This document shows positions 7,539-15,755 of a stretch of 64,000 bases of DNA, one piece after another (the stretch's first letter is position 1; each line of letters starts with the position of its first letter). The DNA is taken from assembly GCA_937995515.1 (NCBI GenBank), contig CALKJZ010000025.1:35889-99888 (forward strand), read 5' to 3'. Position numbers and translations under genes: made by a program. The notes under the pieces are model-generated. The model saw nothing but the letters and a program-made list of their open reading frames with translations. It made no database searches and was not told the origin of the DNA. Origin of the DNA: an uncultured Sphingomonadaceae bacterium (GTDB taxonomy: Bacteria; Pseudomonadota; Alphaproteobacteria; Sphingomonadales; Sphingomonadaceae).

Positions 7539-10076
7539 ATGACAACCCGCATGCTGATCGACGCCCGCCACCCGGAGGAAACCCGGGTGGTGGTGATGAA
7601 GGGCGACCGGCTCGAGGAGTTTGACTTCGAGGCTGCCGCGCGCAAGCAGATCCGCGGCAACATCTATCTTGCCAAGGTCACACGCGTCGAGCCATCGCTG
7701 CAGGCGGCCTTCATCGACTATGGCGGCAACCGCCACGGGTTCCTGCCCTTCTCGGAAATCCACCCCGATTATTACCAGATCCCCCGCGAGGACCGCGAGG
7801 CGCTGTTGCGCGAGGAAGGCCGGCTCGCCGAGGAGGGCGCCGATGGCAATGGCGAGGGCGCAGACGATGCGCGCGCTGGGGCCGAGGAGGAGGCCGATTC
7901 CAACGGCCACGGCGCGGCGCGGATCGAGGATCATGGCAATACCGAGGATGCCGGGGTCGAGGCGCTGCGCCGCCACCGGATGGCGCTGCGCCGGCGCTAC
8001 AAGATCCAGGAGGTGATCAAGCGCCGGCAGGTGCTCCTCGTGCAGGTCGTCAAGGAAGAGCGCGGCAACAAGGGCGCAGCCCTGACCACCTATCTCTCGC
8101 TTGCCGGCCGCTATTCCGTCCTCATGCCCAACACCGCCCACGGCGGCGGCATCAGCCGCAAGATCGCCAATGCCGCCGATCGCAAGCGACTAAAGGCGAT
8201 CATGGCCGATCTTGCGCTGCCGCCCACCATGGGTGCCATCGTGCGCACTGCCGGCCTCGAGCGCACCAAGACCGAGATCCGCCGCGACTTCGACTATCTC
8301 ACCCGCCTGTGGGACGAGATCCGGGAGACGACGCTCGCCTCGACCGCGCCGGCCTTGATCTATGAGGACTCCGACCTCGTCAAGCGCGCCATCCGCGACA
8401 TCTACAGCCGCGAGGTGGAGGAGGTGCTGGTCGACGGCGAGGAGGCCTACCGGCAGGCGCGCGCCTACATGAAGCTCCTGATGCCGAGCCATGTGAAGCG
8501 GGTGAAGCTCTATGCCGACCCGGTGCCGCTGTTCCATCGCGCAGGGGTTGAAGGCCAGCTCGCTGCCATGATGAACCCCACGGTGCAGCTGAAGTCTGGC
8601 GGCTACATCGTGCTCAACCCCACCGAGGCGCTGGTGGCGGTCGACGTGAACTCGGGCCGGTCGACCCGCGAATACAATATCGAGGAAACCGCGCTCAAGA
8701 CCAACATCGAGGCGGCCGAGGAAGTGGCACGCCAGCTTCGCCTGCGCGACCTTGCCGGCCTCGTGGTGGTCGACTTCATCGACATGGAGTCGAACGCCAA
8801 CAACCGCAAGGTGGAGCGGGCGCTGAAGGACGCGCTGAAGAGCGACCGCGCGCGGATCCAGGTGGGCCGGATCTCGCCCTTCGGCCTTCTGGAGATGAGC
8901 CGCCAGCGGCTGCGCACCGGGGTGTTCGAGGCCTCGACCATCGCGTGCCCCACCTGCGGGGGCGCAGGCTTCATCCGCACCCCGGCCTCCGCCTCGCTCG
9001 CGGCGCTGCGCCTTCTTGAGGACGAGATCGTCAAGGGCCGCTCCTCGCAGTTCCGGCTGCGCGCCGACCCGGAGGTCGCCGTCTACATGCTCAACCGCAA
9101 GAAGGCCGACGTGCTCGACGTGGAGACACGCTATGGCGTAACGGTCGAGGTGGTGCCCGACGAGACGCTCACAGGCGCGCGCTTTGCCATCGATCAGAGC
9201 GGCCCGCCGCCACAGAACCTGCCGCAGGCCGCAGCCCTTGCGCCGCCCGCCGAGGAGGCTGGGCCGGAGGCTGCCGAGGCGGACGAGGGCGACGAGACGG
9301 ACGCCGGGCCCGACGAGGCGGACGCCGCAGCCGGCGCCCCTTCCGAGGCGCGCGACCAGGAGCGGGCGAAGAAGCGCCGCCGGCGCCGCGGCGGGCGCAA
9401 CCGCAGGCGGGACCGGGGCGAGAAGCCCGAAACCTTAGACCCCGGCACGGGCGAGGCCATGGACGACCGCATGGAGGCAGGCGCGCTTGCAGCCGCGGGG
9501 CCCGAGCCGGTGGCGCCTGACCTGCTGGCGCCTGATCGGCCCGGCGCCGACCGGGCGCCAGACCCGGTTCGCACCAGCTCTGCGGAGGTGGCCGACCAGC
9601 CCCCGGCCGGGGAGGCGCCCCCGCCTGCCGGGGCGGCAGGCGCACAGACGGCGCCCGAACGGCCAAGGCGCCGCCGGCGGGCCGCAGCGCCAGCCGAACC
9701 CGCGCCCGCTGCCGCAGCCGAACCTCCAGCTGCACCCGTAGCCGAACCCGCGCCCGCTGCCGCAGCCGAACCCGCGCCCGACCGTGTGGCAGAGCCGGGC
9801 GCCAGCGCTGCCGGGCCGGCGGCCGCAGAATCCGGAGCGGAGCCGCTCGCCGCTGCCGCAGCCGACCCTGGGGAGGCCGGCGCAAAGCCGAAGCGGCGCA
9901 GCCGCAGGCCGCTCGCAGAGACGCACGAGGCGGCTCCCGCCAACGACCCAGCCCCGCCCGCAGAGGCCCCGCAGGCCGGCGCACGACCGCAGGCGCCGGC
10001 CGCCGCCCCTGCGCCCGAACCGGCAGCCGCGCCCGCGCCCCGGCGCGGCTGGTGGCAGCGGACCTTCGGCAACTGA
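7539..10076 (+). CDS. rne: Ribonuclease E
   Basis: Single-strand endoribonuclease central to mRNA decay and rRNA/tRNA processing. In the 845-residue protein the N-terminal half is the catalytic part: an S1 RNA-binding domain starting near residue 35 and interrupted by an acidic insert (about residues 85-145) of the kind found in alphaproteobacterial RNase E, then DNase I-like catalytic aspartates Asp369 (VDVNSG) and Asp412 (VDFIDME), and the zinc-link CPTCGG (Cys470, Cys473) that supports tetramer formation. After residue about 550 the tail is disordered, with a basic patch (KKRRRRRGGRNRRR) and AEPAPA repeats, expected to scaffold a degradosome. The ATG at 7539 follows AGGAG by eight bases. 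Confidence 0.92.
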   Translation: MTTRMLIDARHPEETRVVVMKGDRLEEFDFEAAARKQIRGNIYLAKVTRVEPSLQAAFIDYGGNRHGFLPFSEIHPDYYQIPREDREALLREEGRLAEEGADGNGEGADDARAGAEEEADSNGHGAARIEDHGNTEDAGVEALRRHRMALRRRYKIQEVIKRRQVLLVQVVKEERGNKGAALTTYLSLAGRYSVLMPNTAHGGGISRKIANAADRKRLKAIMADLALPPTMGAIVRTAGLERTKTEIRRDFDYLTRLWDEIRETTLASTAPALIYEDSDLVKRAIRDIYSREVEEVLVDGEEAYRQARAYMKLLMPSHVKRVKLYADPVPLFHRAGVEGQLAAMMNPTVQLKSGGYIVLNPTEALVAVDVNSGRSTREYNIEETALKTNIEAAEEVARQLRLRDLAGLVVVDFIDMESNANNRKVERALKDALKSDRARIQVGRISPFGLLEMSRQRLRTGVFEASTIACPTCGGAGFIRTPASASLAALRLLEDEIVKGRSSQFRLRADPEVAVYMLNRKKADVLDVETRYGVTVEVVPDETLTGARFAIDQSGPPPQNLPQAAALAPPAEEAGPEAAEADEGDETDAGPDEADAAAGAPSEARDQERAKKRRRRRGGRNRRRDRGEKPETLDPGTGEAMDDRMEAGALAAAGPEPVAPDLLAPDRPGADRAPDPVRTSSAEVADQPPAGEAPPPAGAAGAQTAPERPRRRRRAAAPAEPAPAAAAEPPAAPVAEPAPAAAAEPAPDRVAEPGASAAGPAAAESGAEPLAAAAADPGEAGAKPKRRSRRPLAETHEAAPANDPAPPAEAPQAGARPQAPAAAPAPEPAAAPAPRRGWWQRTFGN

Positions 10077-10094
10077 CGGCAAAGGGAGGGACAG

Positions 10095-10346
10095 GTGAGC
10101 TGGATTGGTGCCATCATCATCGGGCTGATTGCCGGCGCGCTCGCGCGCCTCATCTCCTCGGATCCGAGGAACCCGCAGGGCTGCCTTGTCACCATGGTGC
10201 TGGGGATGCTCGGCGCGGCGCTGTTTACCTGGATCGGCCAGACGCTCGACCTCTACAAGCCGGGCGAGACGGCCGGGCTCATCGGGGCGACACTGGGCGC
10301 TCTTGTCGTGCTCGGCGCGTGGCGGGCGATCTCGAAGGGGCGCTGA
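10095..10346 (+). CDS. GlsB/YeaQ/YmgE family small membrane protein
   Basis: An 83-residue inner-membrane protein of the transglycosylase-associated/GlsB-YeaQ-YmgE family. It has three hydrophobic segments: IGAIIIGLIAGALARLI, a glycine-rich LVTMVLGMLGAALFTWIG and LIGATLGALVVLGAW. Members are linked to stress responses but their biochemical role is unknown. The GTG at 10095 sits 18 bases after the rne stop and is preceded by AAAGGGAGGG, so it is probably co-transcribed with rne. Its TGA is part of a 12-base palindrome shared with the stop of the convergent peptidase gene. Confidence 0.85.
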   Translation: MSWIGAIIIGLIAGALARLISSDPRNPQGCLVTMVLGMLGAALFTWIGQTLDLYKPGETAGLIGATLGALVVLGAWRAISKGR

Positions 10347-10355
10347 GCCGGCTCA
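10344..10355. other. Palindrome spanning two convergent stop codons
   Basis: TGAGCCGGCTCA is a perfect 12-base palindrome. Its first three bases are the TGA of the GlsB-type gene and its last three are the TGA (read on the minus strand) of the DUF885 gene. It may form a small bidirectional hairpin but lacks T-runs, so a terminator role is uncertain. Confidence 0.4.
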
Positions 10356-12089
10356 GCCGCGCGCGGCCTCCGCAGCGATCCAGGCGCGCATCTTCGCCTC
10401 CAGAACGTCGAGCGGGATCGCTCCGGACTCGAGCAGCCTGTCGTGAAAGGCGCGGATGTCGAAGCGGGTGCCAAGCGCCTGCTCGGCCTCGGCGCGCAAG
10501 GCGCGGATTCGCAGCTCGCCGATCTTGTAGGCGAGCGCCTGGCCCGGCCAGGCGATGTAGCGGTTGACCTCGGCCTCGATGTTGGCGCGCGCAAGCGCGG
10601 TGTTGTCGAGCATATAGGCGACCGCCTCGGCGCGGCTCCAGCCCTTGTGGTGCAGCCCGGTGTCGACCACCAGCCGCACGGCGCGCCACATCTCGTAGGA
10701 AAGCCGGCCCATGTCCTTGGCCGGCGTGTCGTACATGCCCATCTCGATGCCCAGCCGCTCCGAATAGAGGCCCCACCCCTCGACAAAGCCCGTGAAGAAG
10801 GCGGCGTGGCGGCGGAACGGCGGCAGGTCCAGCTCCTGCGCAAGCGCGATCTGGTGATGGTGGCCAGGGACGGCCTCGTGGATGGTCAGTGCCGGAACCT
10901 CGAACAGCGGGCGCTCGTTCAGCTTCGAGGTGTTGACGAAATAGACGCCCGGCGCACCCGCGCTTGCGGAGCCGGGCTGGTAATAGGCGGTGGTGGTGTG
11001 GGGCGCGGTCTCGGCCGGGATTTCGCGGATGGTGTAGGGAAGACGCGGCAGCCGCCCGAACAGGCGCGGCATCCACCCATCGGCAATCCGCGTCTGCAGG
11101 GCGACCTCCCGCATCAGCTCGCCGGGCGTGCGGGCGTAATATTGCGGATCGGTGCGAAGGTGCGCGACATAGGCCTTCCGGCCCGGGAATCCGGCCGCTT
11201 TGGCGACCGCGTCCATCTCGGCGCGGATGCGGGCGACTTCGGCGAGGCCGATGGCGTGGATCTCGTCGGGCGTGAGGTCGGTCGTGGTCTCGGCACGGGC
11301 CCGCCAGGCATAATAGGCCCGACCGCCGGGAAGCGCCGAGACGCCTACTTCCTGCCGGCACGCGGGGCGGTATTCCTGCGCGATGAAGTCTGCAAAGCGC
11401 GTGTAGGCCGGGTTTACCCCGCGGGCCACGGCGCGCTCGGCGCGCACCTCGAGCGCTGCCCATTCCGCCTGCGGGATCGTCGGCGGGCGCTTCAGGAACG
11501 GGCGCAGGAAGCGCGATGTCTCGATCGGCTCCGCCACCCGGCGCACGCTGTCCTCGAACCCGTCGAGCACCACACACGGCAGTGTCCAGCCGTCGCGGAT
11601 GGTCTGGCGCGTTGTCGCGATCGCCGCCTCCATCTGCGCCGGGAAGGCTTCCAGCCGCGCGACATAGCTCCGGTAATCGGCAGCGGTGAAGAAGGGCAGC
11701 CTTTCGGGCAGGGAGGCGAAGCTGGTGTGGAAGCCCTCGCGGTTGGTAAAGAGGCGGGCGCGCGCCGGAAACCCGTTCGCCTCCACCTGCCGGGCGAGCA
11801 GGCGGGCGAGCACCTCGGCCGACACCCGGCGCTCGGGATCAAGGGATTCGCGGTCGATCGTCTCCAGCCGGGCGAGCAGGCGCCCCGCTTCGGCGGCCTG
11901 CCGGTCCATCTCCGCAAGCGAGAGGTCGGCGAGCCTTTGGTCATGCGCCCGCTCGCCGAGGACTGTCGCCTGCACCGGATTGGACTGGAGATACCATGCC
12001 CAATGTTCTTCAAGCAGGGCATCGAACGCCTCGCCGGATGCGTGTGCCGCACCCCCCAGAAGAAGAAGGCCGATTGCCGATGCGCGCAT
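10353..12089 (-). CDS. DUF885 family metallopeptidase, exported
   Basis: A 578-residue protein with a short N-terminal signal peptide (MRASAIGLLLLGGAAHA) and the DUF885 domain over nearly its full length. The motif HEAVPGHHH near residue 400 is the conserved HExxxGHH-type zinc site of this family, and FVEGWGLYSERLG downstream supplies a further conserved acidic residue. DUF885 proteins are predicted or demonstrated zinc peptidases; the natural substrate here is unknown. The ATG at 12089 was chosen because it begins the signal peptide directly. The gene stands alone between two unrelated genes and converges with the rne-linked membrane protein. Confidence 0.85.
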   Translation of the reverse strand: MRASAIGLLLLGGAAHASGEAFDALLEEHWAWYLQSNPVQATVLGERAHDQRLADLSLAEMDRQAAEAGRLLARLETIDRESLDPERRVSAEVLARLLARQVEANGFPARARLFTNREGFHTSFASLPERLPFFTAADYRSYVARLEAFPAQMEAAIATTRQTIRDGWTLPCVVLDGFEDSVRRVAEPIETSRFLRPFLKRPPTIPQAEWAALEVRAERAVARGVNPAYTRFADFIAQEYRPACRQEVGVSALPGGRAYYAWRARAETTTDLTPDEIHAIGLAEVARIRAEMDAVAKAAGFPGRKAYVAHLRTDPQYYARTPGELMREVALQTRIADGWMPRLFGRLPRLPYTIREIPAETAPHTTTAYYQPGSASAGAPGVYFVNTSKLNERPLFEVPALTIHEAVPGHHHQIALAQELDLPPFRRHAAFFTGFVEGWGLYSERLGIEMGMYDTPAKDMGRLSYEMWRAVRLVVDTGLHHKGWSRAEAVAYMLDNTALARANIEAEVNRYIAWPGQALAYKIGELRIRALRAEAEQALGTRFDIRAFHDRLLESGAIPLDVLEAKMRAWIAAEAARG

Positions 12090-12188
12090 GCCCGTCTCCC
12101 CGCGTGGCCGTTCGGGCCCAGTGGATAGATGGGCAGGGCCCAAACGCCAAGCGGGCGAGGGCACGGCCCCCGCCCGCCGGCGCTGGCC

Positions 12189-12692
12189 TCAGCCGCGCGC
12201 GATCGCGATCTTCTTTGGCTCCTTCTCGGGCACGCGCTTCCTCGGCACATGCACCGAGAGCACGCCGTTTGCGAACTCGGCCTTCACCTGATCGGCGTCG
12301 GCCTCGAACGGCAGCTGGAAGCGGCGCAGGAACGACCCTTCCGCGCGCTCGACGATGTGCCAGGTGCGCTTGTCGTCCTTCTCCTCGCGCTCGATCTTGT
12401 GCTCGGCCTTGAGCGTCAGCACATTGTCGGCCAGCTCGAGGTTGATGTTCTCCTCGGGCACGCCGGGAAGCTCGGCCTTGAGGTCGAGCCCCGCCTCGGT
12501 TTCCGACACGTCGACGCGCGGGGAAAGGAAGGTGTTGCCCGCGAAGGCCGAAACCGACGGCACGCCGAAGCCGCGCGCGAACTCCTCGAACAGCCGGTCC
12601 ATGTCGCGCCGGATCTGCGTGAACGGGTCGGCAACCGTCTGGGTGGCCGGCAGGTTGCTGCGGCCGAAGGGAATGAGCGAACGCAGGTCCAT
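12189..12692 (-). CDS. Small heat-shock protein, Hsp20/alpha-crystallin family
   Basis: An ATP-independent holdase of 167 residues that binds unfolding proteins. The central alpha-crystallin domain runs from about FLSPRVDVSETEAGLDLKAE through ELPGVPEENINLELADNVLT to FANGVLSVHVPRK, and the C-terminal PKKIAI is the I-x-I-type anchor used in oligomer assembly. The ATG at 12692 is preferred over an in-frame ATG four codons upstream because GGAGGAA lies five bases before it; the upstream ATG would overlap that ribosome binding site. The leader can form structures that include the ribosome binding site (see 12698-12757). Confidence 0.92.
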   Translation of the reverse strand: MDLRSLIPFGRSNLPATQTVADPFTQIRRDMDRLFEEFARGFGVPSVSAFAGNTFLSPRVDVSETEAGLDLKAELPGVPEENINLELADNVLTLKAEHKIEREEKDDKRTWHIVERAEGSFLRRFQLPFEADADQVKAEFANGVLSVHVPRKRVPEKEPKKIAIARG

Positions 12693-12697
12693 GGGTT

Positions 12698-12757
12698 CCT
12701 CCATCCTGTTCCGGGATTTACGGGTTTTGCATGGATGGCGGGCTAAGGCTGCCCGCC
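12698..12757 (-). promoter_or_regulatory. hsp20 leader with two competing hairpins, possible RNA thermometer
   Basis: On the minus strand, GGCGGGC and GCCCGCC (12757-12751 and 12743-12737) form a seven-pair hairpin. Alternatively CCGCCATCC (12741-12733) can pair with GGATGGAGG (12706-12698), nine positions with one mismatch, covering part of the hsp20 ribosome binding site. The two structures share 12737-12741 and exclude each other. Alphaproteobacterial hsp20 genes often carry thermosensing leaders; this one is a candidate by position and pairing only. Confidence 0.4.
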
Positions 12758-12767
12758 TCCCTGACAG

Positions 12768-12795
12768 GAGCTAGGTGCCCCCCTCCCGGAATCAA
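12768..12795 (-). promoter_or_regulatory. Putative hsp20 promoter
   Basis: On the minus strand TTGATT (12795-12790) and TAGCTC (12773-12768) are 16 bases apart, similar to other promoter candidates in the window. A transcription start near 12761 would give a leader of about 69 bases that contains both hairpins. A heat-shock sigma-32 pattern is not convincing. Confidence 0.35.
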
Positions 12796-12841
12796 GAGGG
12801 TGCCGACGAGCCGGCGGCGCCCGGCCGGAAGGCCTGGGCGG

Positions 12842-15541
12842 CTAGAAGCGGACCCGCCCCGTCACCCCGAACATCCGCGGCTCGCCGGGGAAGGCCAGGA
12901 ACAGCTGGTTGGCGGAGCGGGCGAGGCCAAGCTTCACGAAGCCGAGCGAGCCGCTGCCCTGCAGGGGCGCATCGGCACCAATCTGGAAGTATTTCTTGTC
13001 GAAGATGTTCTGCCCCCAGAACTCCAGCGACCAGCGCCGATCGGGCCCCTGGAGACCCAGCCGGCCGTTGACAACGAGGAACGCCTGCTGGACCTTTTCC
13101 GGGTCGAGGTCGGAGCCGGTGTTCACATTGTCCTGCAGGCGATAGTCGACATAGACGAGCGCGCGCATGCCGTTGTCGGCGATCTCCGGGTTCCAGCCGG
13201 CCGAGCCGGAGATCACATACCGGGGCGCATTGGAGACGCCTGCCCCGGGCAGCAGCGCAAGCGTCGGCGCCAGCGGCCGGCCGCCGGTTCCAACGAGGTT
13301 GCGGCTGTAGCGCGCGTCGGAATAGGTGAGGCCGGCCGTCAGCGTCACGTCGGCGACCGGGCGGACCAGCGCTTCGATCTCGACACCCTTGGTGGTCACG
13401 CCCGGCTTCAGCCGGTCGGGCGCGCAGGCGCCCGTTGCGGCATTGCCGTCCTGGTCGGCACCGCCGAGATCATCGCGGCACGCCTGGATGTTGGTGACCT
13501 CGAAGTTCACACCATTGAAGGTGTTGAGCTGATAGTCGGTGAAGCGCGACTGGAAGAGCGCCAGATTGACCGAGACGCCGGGCTGGGAGAATTTCACGCC
13601 CAGCTCGTAGGAGATGACCGTTTCCGCTGCGAACTGCAGGTCCTCCGGTTCGGGCCGGGCATTGCCGGGCTGGCCTGCCGGAAGCGCAAGCTGCGCCCGG
13701 CAGGCGGCCTGCTGCGCCGGCGTGCCGGCGTTGGGGTTGCACACCGGGTCGAGGGCCGAGGTGTCGAGATTGAAGCCGCCGGCCTTGTAGCCGCGCGCCC
13801 ACGAGGCATAGACCAGCCAGTCGCGCGTCGGCTTCCAGCTGAGCACGGCGGTGCCGGTGAATTCGTCCTCCTTCTTGATGGTGCCGGGGCTGCCCTTGGG
13901 GAAGCCCGGCCCTGCGGTGCCGTTGATGACGCAGGGCAAGGTCGCAAGCCCCGAGGCGGCATTGCGGAGCGCCGCGCACAGCGTGTTGGTGTTGTTGAAC
14001 ACGCTGTCGAGTTCCTTGCGCTCGTTGGTATAGCGCGCGCCAAGCGTCAGCGACAGCGTGTCGGGAATGATGTCGATCACATTGTGGGTGAAGAAGGCGT
14101 AGTTGCGGCTCTCCTGCTTGAAGAAGCCGCCGCCGCCGACCCCGGTGCCGCCCAGACGTGCGACGCCGAGCGCATCGGCGAGCGCATCATAGCCGGGAAA
14201 GACCGGGTTGGGGTTGAGGCAGGTGGGCGAGGCTGGATTGAGGAACTGCGGGAAGGCGCCAGCCGCCACGAGGCAGTTGGCATATTTGGCATAGAGCGGC
14301 CCGTAGCGCAGGTCGTCGGAGACCCGCAGCTTCTCGTTCGAGACATAGGCGCCGACCAGCCAGTCGAGCCGGTCGTCAAACGCGGCGCCCTGGAGGCGCA
14401 CCTCCTGGGTGAAGGTGCGGAACCGGCGCTGGAGGTCGGTCCGTTTCCAGATGTCGAGATTGTTGAAGTCGGTATCCTGTCCCTGCGCGTTTTCGAAATC
14501 GCGATAGGCGGTGATCGAGGTGAGGGTTGCATTCTCGAACCGCCAGGTGAGTTCGCCCGAGAGGCCCCAGTCCGTTCCCTCGGCGCGGTAGCCGGCGTCG
14601 GGCGAGATGGCGACCCGGTAGTCGAACGGGTTCCCGAAGGGGATGCGGGCGCCAAGCGCGGTCAGCAGCGGAACCAGCGAATTGGGCCGGAACTCGATTG
14701 CGCCGTTGGGGGCGACGATGACGTTGCGCGGCGCAAGATAGGGGGCAGCGCAGCACTGTTCGTCGCGGCTGGAATAGTCGGCGATCACCCGCAGGGTCAC
14801 GTCGCTGTTCGGCTCCCAGAGCATCTGCCCCTTCACCATCCAGCGGTTGCGGTCGTTGAACTTGCGCCCCTCGACGATCACGTCCTCGATGTAGCCGTCG
14901 CGGTCGTGCCACAGGCCATCGACCCGGAAGGCGAGCTTGCCGGGCACCGCCTCGAGGTTCACATGGCCCTCGATGCGCTTGTTGTCATAGTTGCCGAAGG
15001 TGAGCGCGACGCCGCCTCCGGTCCGATACTCCGGCCCGCGGGTGATGATGTTGATGAGGCCGGCCGAGGCATTGCGGCCAAAGAGGGTGCCCTGCGGCCC
15101 GCGCAGCACCTCGATCCGCTCGATCTCGCCGAGATCGGAAAGGCCGGTGCCGGTGCGCGAGCGATAGACGCCATCGATGAAGAGCGCCACCGAGCTTTCA
15201 AGCCCCGCGTTCTCGCCGACGGTGCCGATGCCGCGGATGCGGGCCGTGAAGTTCACTTCCGACGTGGCGCCCGAGACGAGGAGCGAGGGCGCAAGCTGGT
15301 TGAGCGCGCGGATGTCGGTGACGCCCGAGGCCTCCAGCTGCTCGCCCGAGATGGCCGAGACAGCGATCGGCACGTCGGAGAGCGCCTGCGCGCGGCGGGT
15401 GGCGGTGACGATGATGTCCCCGCCGAGGTCGGGCGCGGCGGCCCGCTCGGAGGCCTCCTGCGCCGATGCGGCGGTTGCGGTTGCAAGCGCACCCACGCCT
15501 GCAGCCATGCCCAGCGCGGCGCGCAGCAGATCTGCCCTCAT
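12842..15541 (-). CDS. TonB-dependent receptor
   Basis: An 899-residue outer-membrane receptor that would import a ligand using TonB-ExbBD energy. It has a signal peptide ending in ASAQ, a TonB-box-like start (DIIVTATRRAQALSDVPIAV), the plug domain (through LRGPQGTLFGRNASAGLINI) and a 22-strand barrel ending in VTGRVRF with the terminal aromatic residue needed for outer-membrane insertion. The start at 15541 follows GGAGGAAGG. It lies 214 bases after another receptor gene on the same strand, and that gap contains a 25-bp tandem repeat. The ligand cannot be inferred from sequence. Confidence 0.9.
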   Translation of the reverse strand: MRADLLRAALGMAAGVGALATATAASAQEASERAAAPDLGGDIIVTATRRAQALSDVPIAVSAISGEQLEASGVTDIRALNQLAPSLLVSGATSEVNFTARIRGIGTVGENAGLESSVALFIDGVYRSRTGTGLSDLGEIERIEVLRGPQGTLFGRNASAGLINIITRGPEYRTGGGVALTFGNYDNKRIEGHVNLEAVPGKLAFRVDGLWHDRDGYIEDVIVEGRKFNDRNRWMVKGQMLWEPNSDVTLRVIADYSSRDEQCCAAPYLAPRNVIVAPNGAIEFRPNSLVPLLTALGARIPFGNPFDYRVAISPDAGYRAEGTDWGLSGELTWRFENATLTSITAYRDFENAQGQDTDFNNLDIWKRTDLQRRFRTFTQEVRLQGAAFDDRLDWLVGAYVSNEKLRVSDDLRYGPLYAKYANCLVAAGAFPQFLNPASPTCLNPNPVFPGYDALADALGVARLGGTGVGGGGFFKQESRNYAFFTHNVIDIIPDTLSLTLGARYTNERKELDSVFNNTNTLCAALRNAASGLATLPCVINGTAGPGFPKGSPGTIKKEDEFTGTAVLSWKPTRDWLVYASWARGYKAGGFNLDTSALDPVCNPNAGTPAQQAACRAQLALPAGQPGNARPEPEDLQFAAETVISYELGVKFSQPGVSVNLALFQSRFTDYQLNTFNGVNFEVTNIQACRDDLGGADQDGNAATGACAPDRLKPGVTTKGVEIEALVRPVADVTLTAGLTYSDARYSRNLVGTGGRPLAPTLALLPGAGVSNAPRYVISGSAGWNPEIADNGMRALVYVDYRLQDNVNTGSDLDPEKVQQAFLVVNGRLGLQGPDRRWSLEFWGQNIFDKKYFQIGADAPLQGSGSLGFVKLGLARSANQLFLAFPGEPRMFGVTGRVRF

Positions 15542-15560
15542 GCCTTCCTCCCCGGGGTCT

Positions 15561-15620
15561 TTGGCCCCATCTTCTCCGCGGGCCTTCGGCCCCATCTTCT
15601 CCGCGGGCCTTTGGCCCCAT
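15561..15620. repeat. 25-bp tandem repeat upstream of a TonB receptor gene
   Basis: Units beginning at about 15561, 15586 and 15611 share the core GGCCCCATCTTCTCCGCGGG, with the GGCCCC block at 15563, 15588 and 15613; the third copy diverges after CCCCAT. The array lies 20-80 bases upstream of the start codon of the receptor gene at 15541 and so would fall in its leader or promoter region. Confidence 0.7.
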
Positions 15621-15755
15621 ATCACCCGCGCTGGCGGGCTCTCGCGCTCCAGTCCTGCATGATGCGGGCGGCGCGCGCAATCGGCCGCTTGGCGCGCCCG
15701 CGCACAAGGGCTTCGGGCTGTGGCAAATCCGCAACTTGCAGGCGTGCGCCGTCCG

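Noticed and set aside
12693..12704. Upstream ATG for hsp20 at 12704
   Set aside because: It would overlap the GGAGGAA ribosome site that is correctly spaced for ATG 12692.
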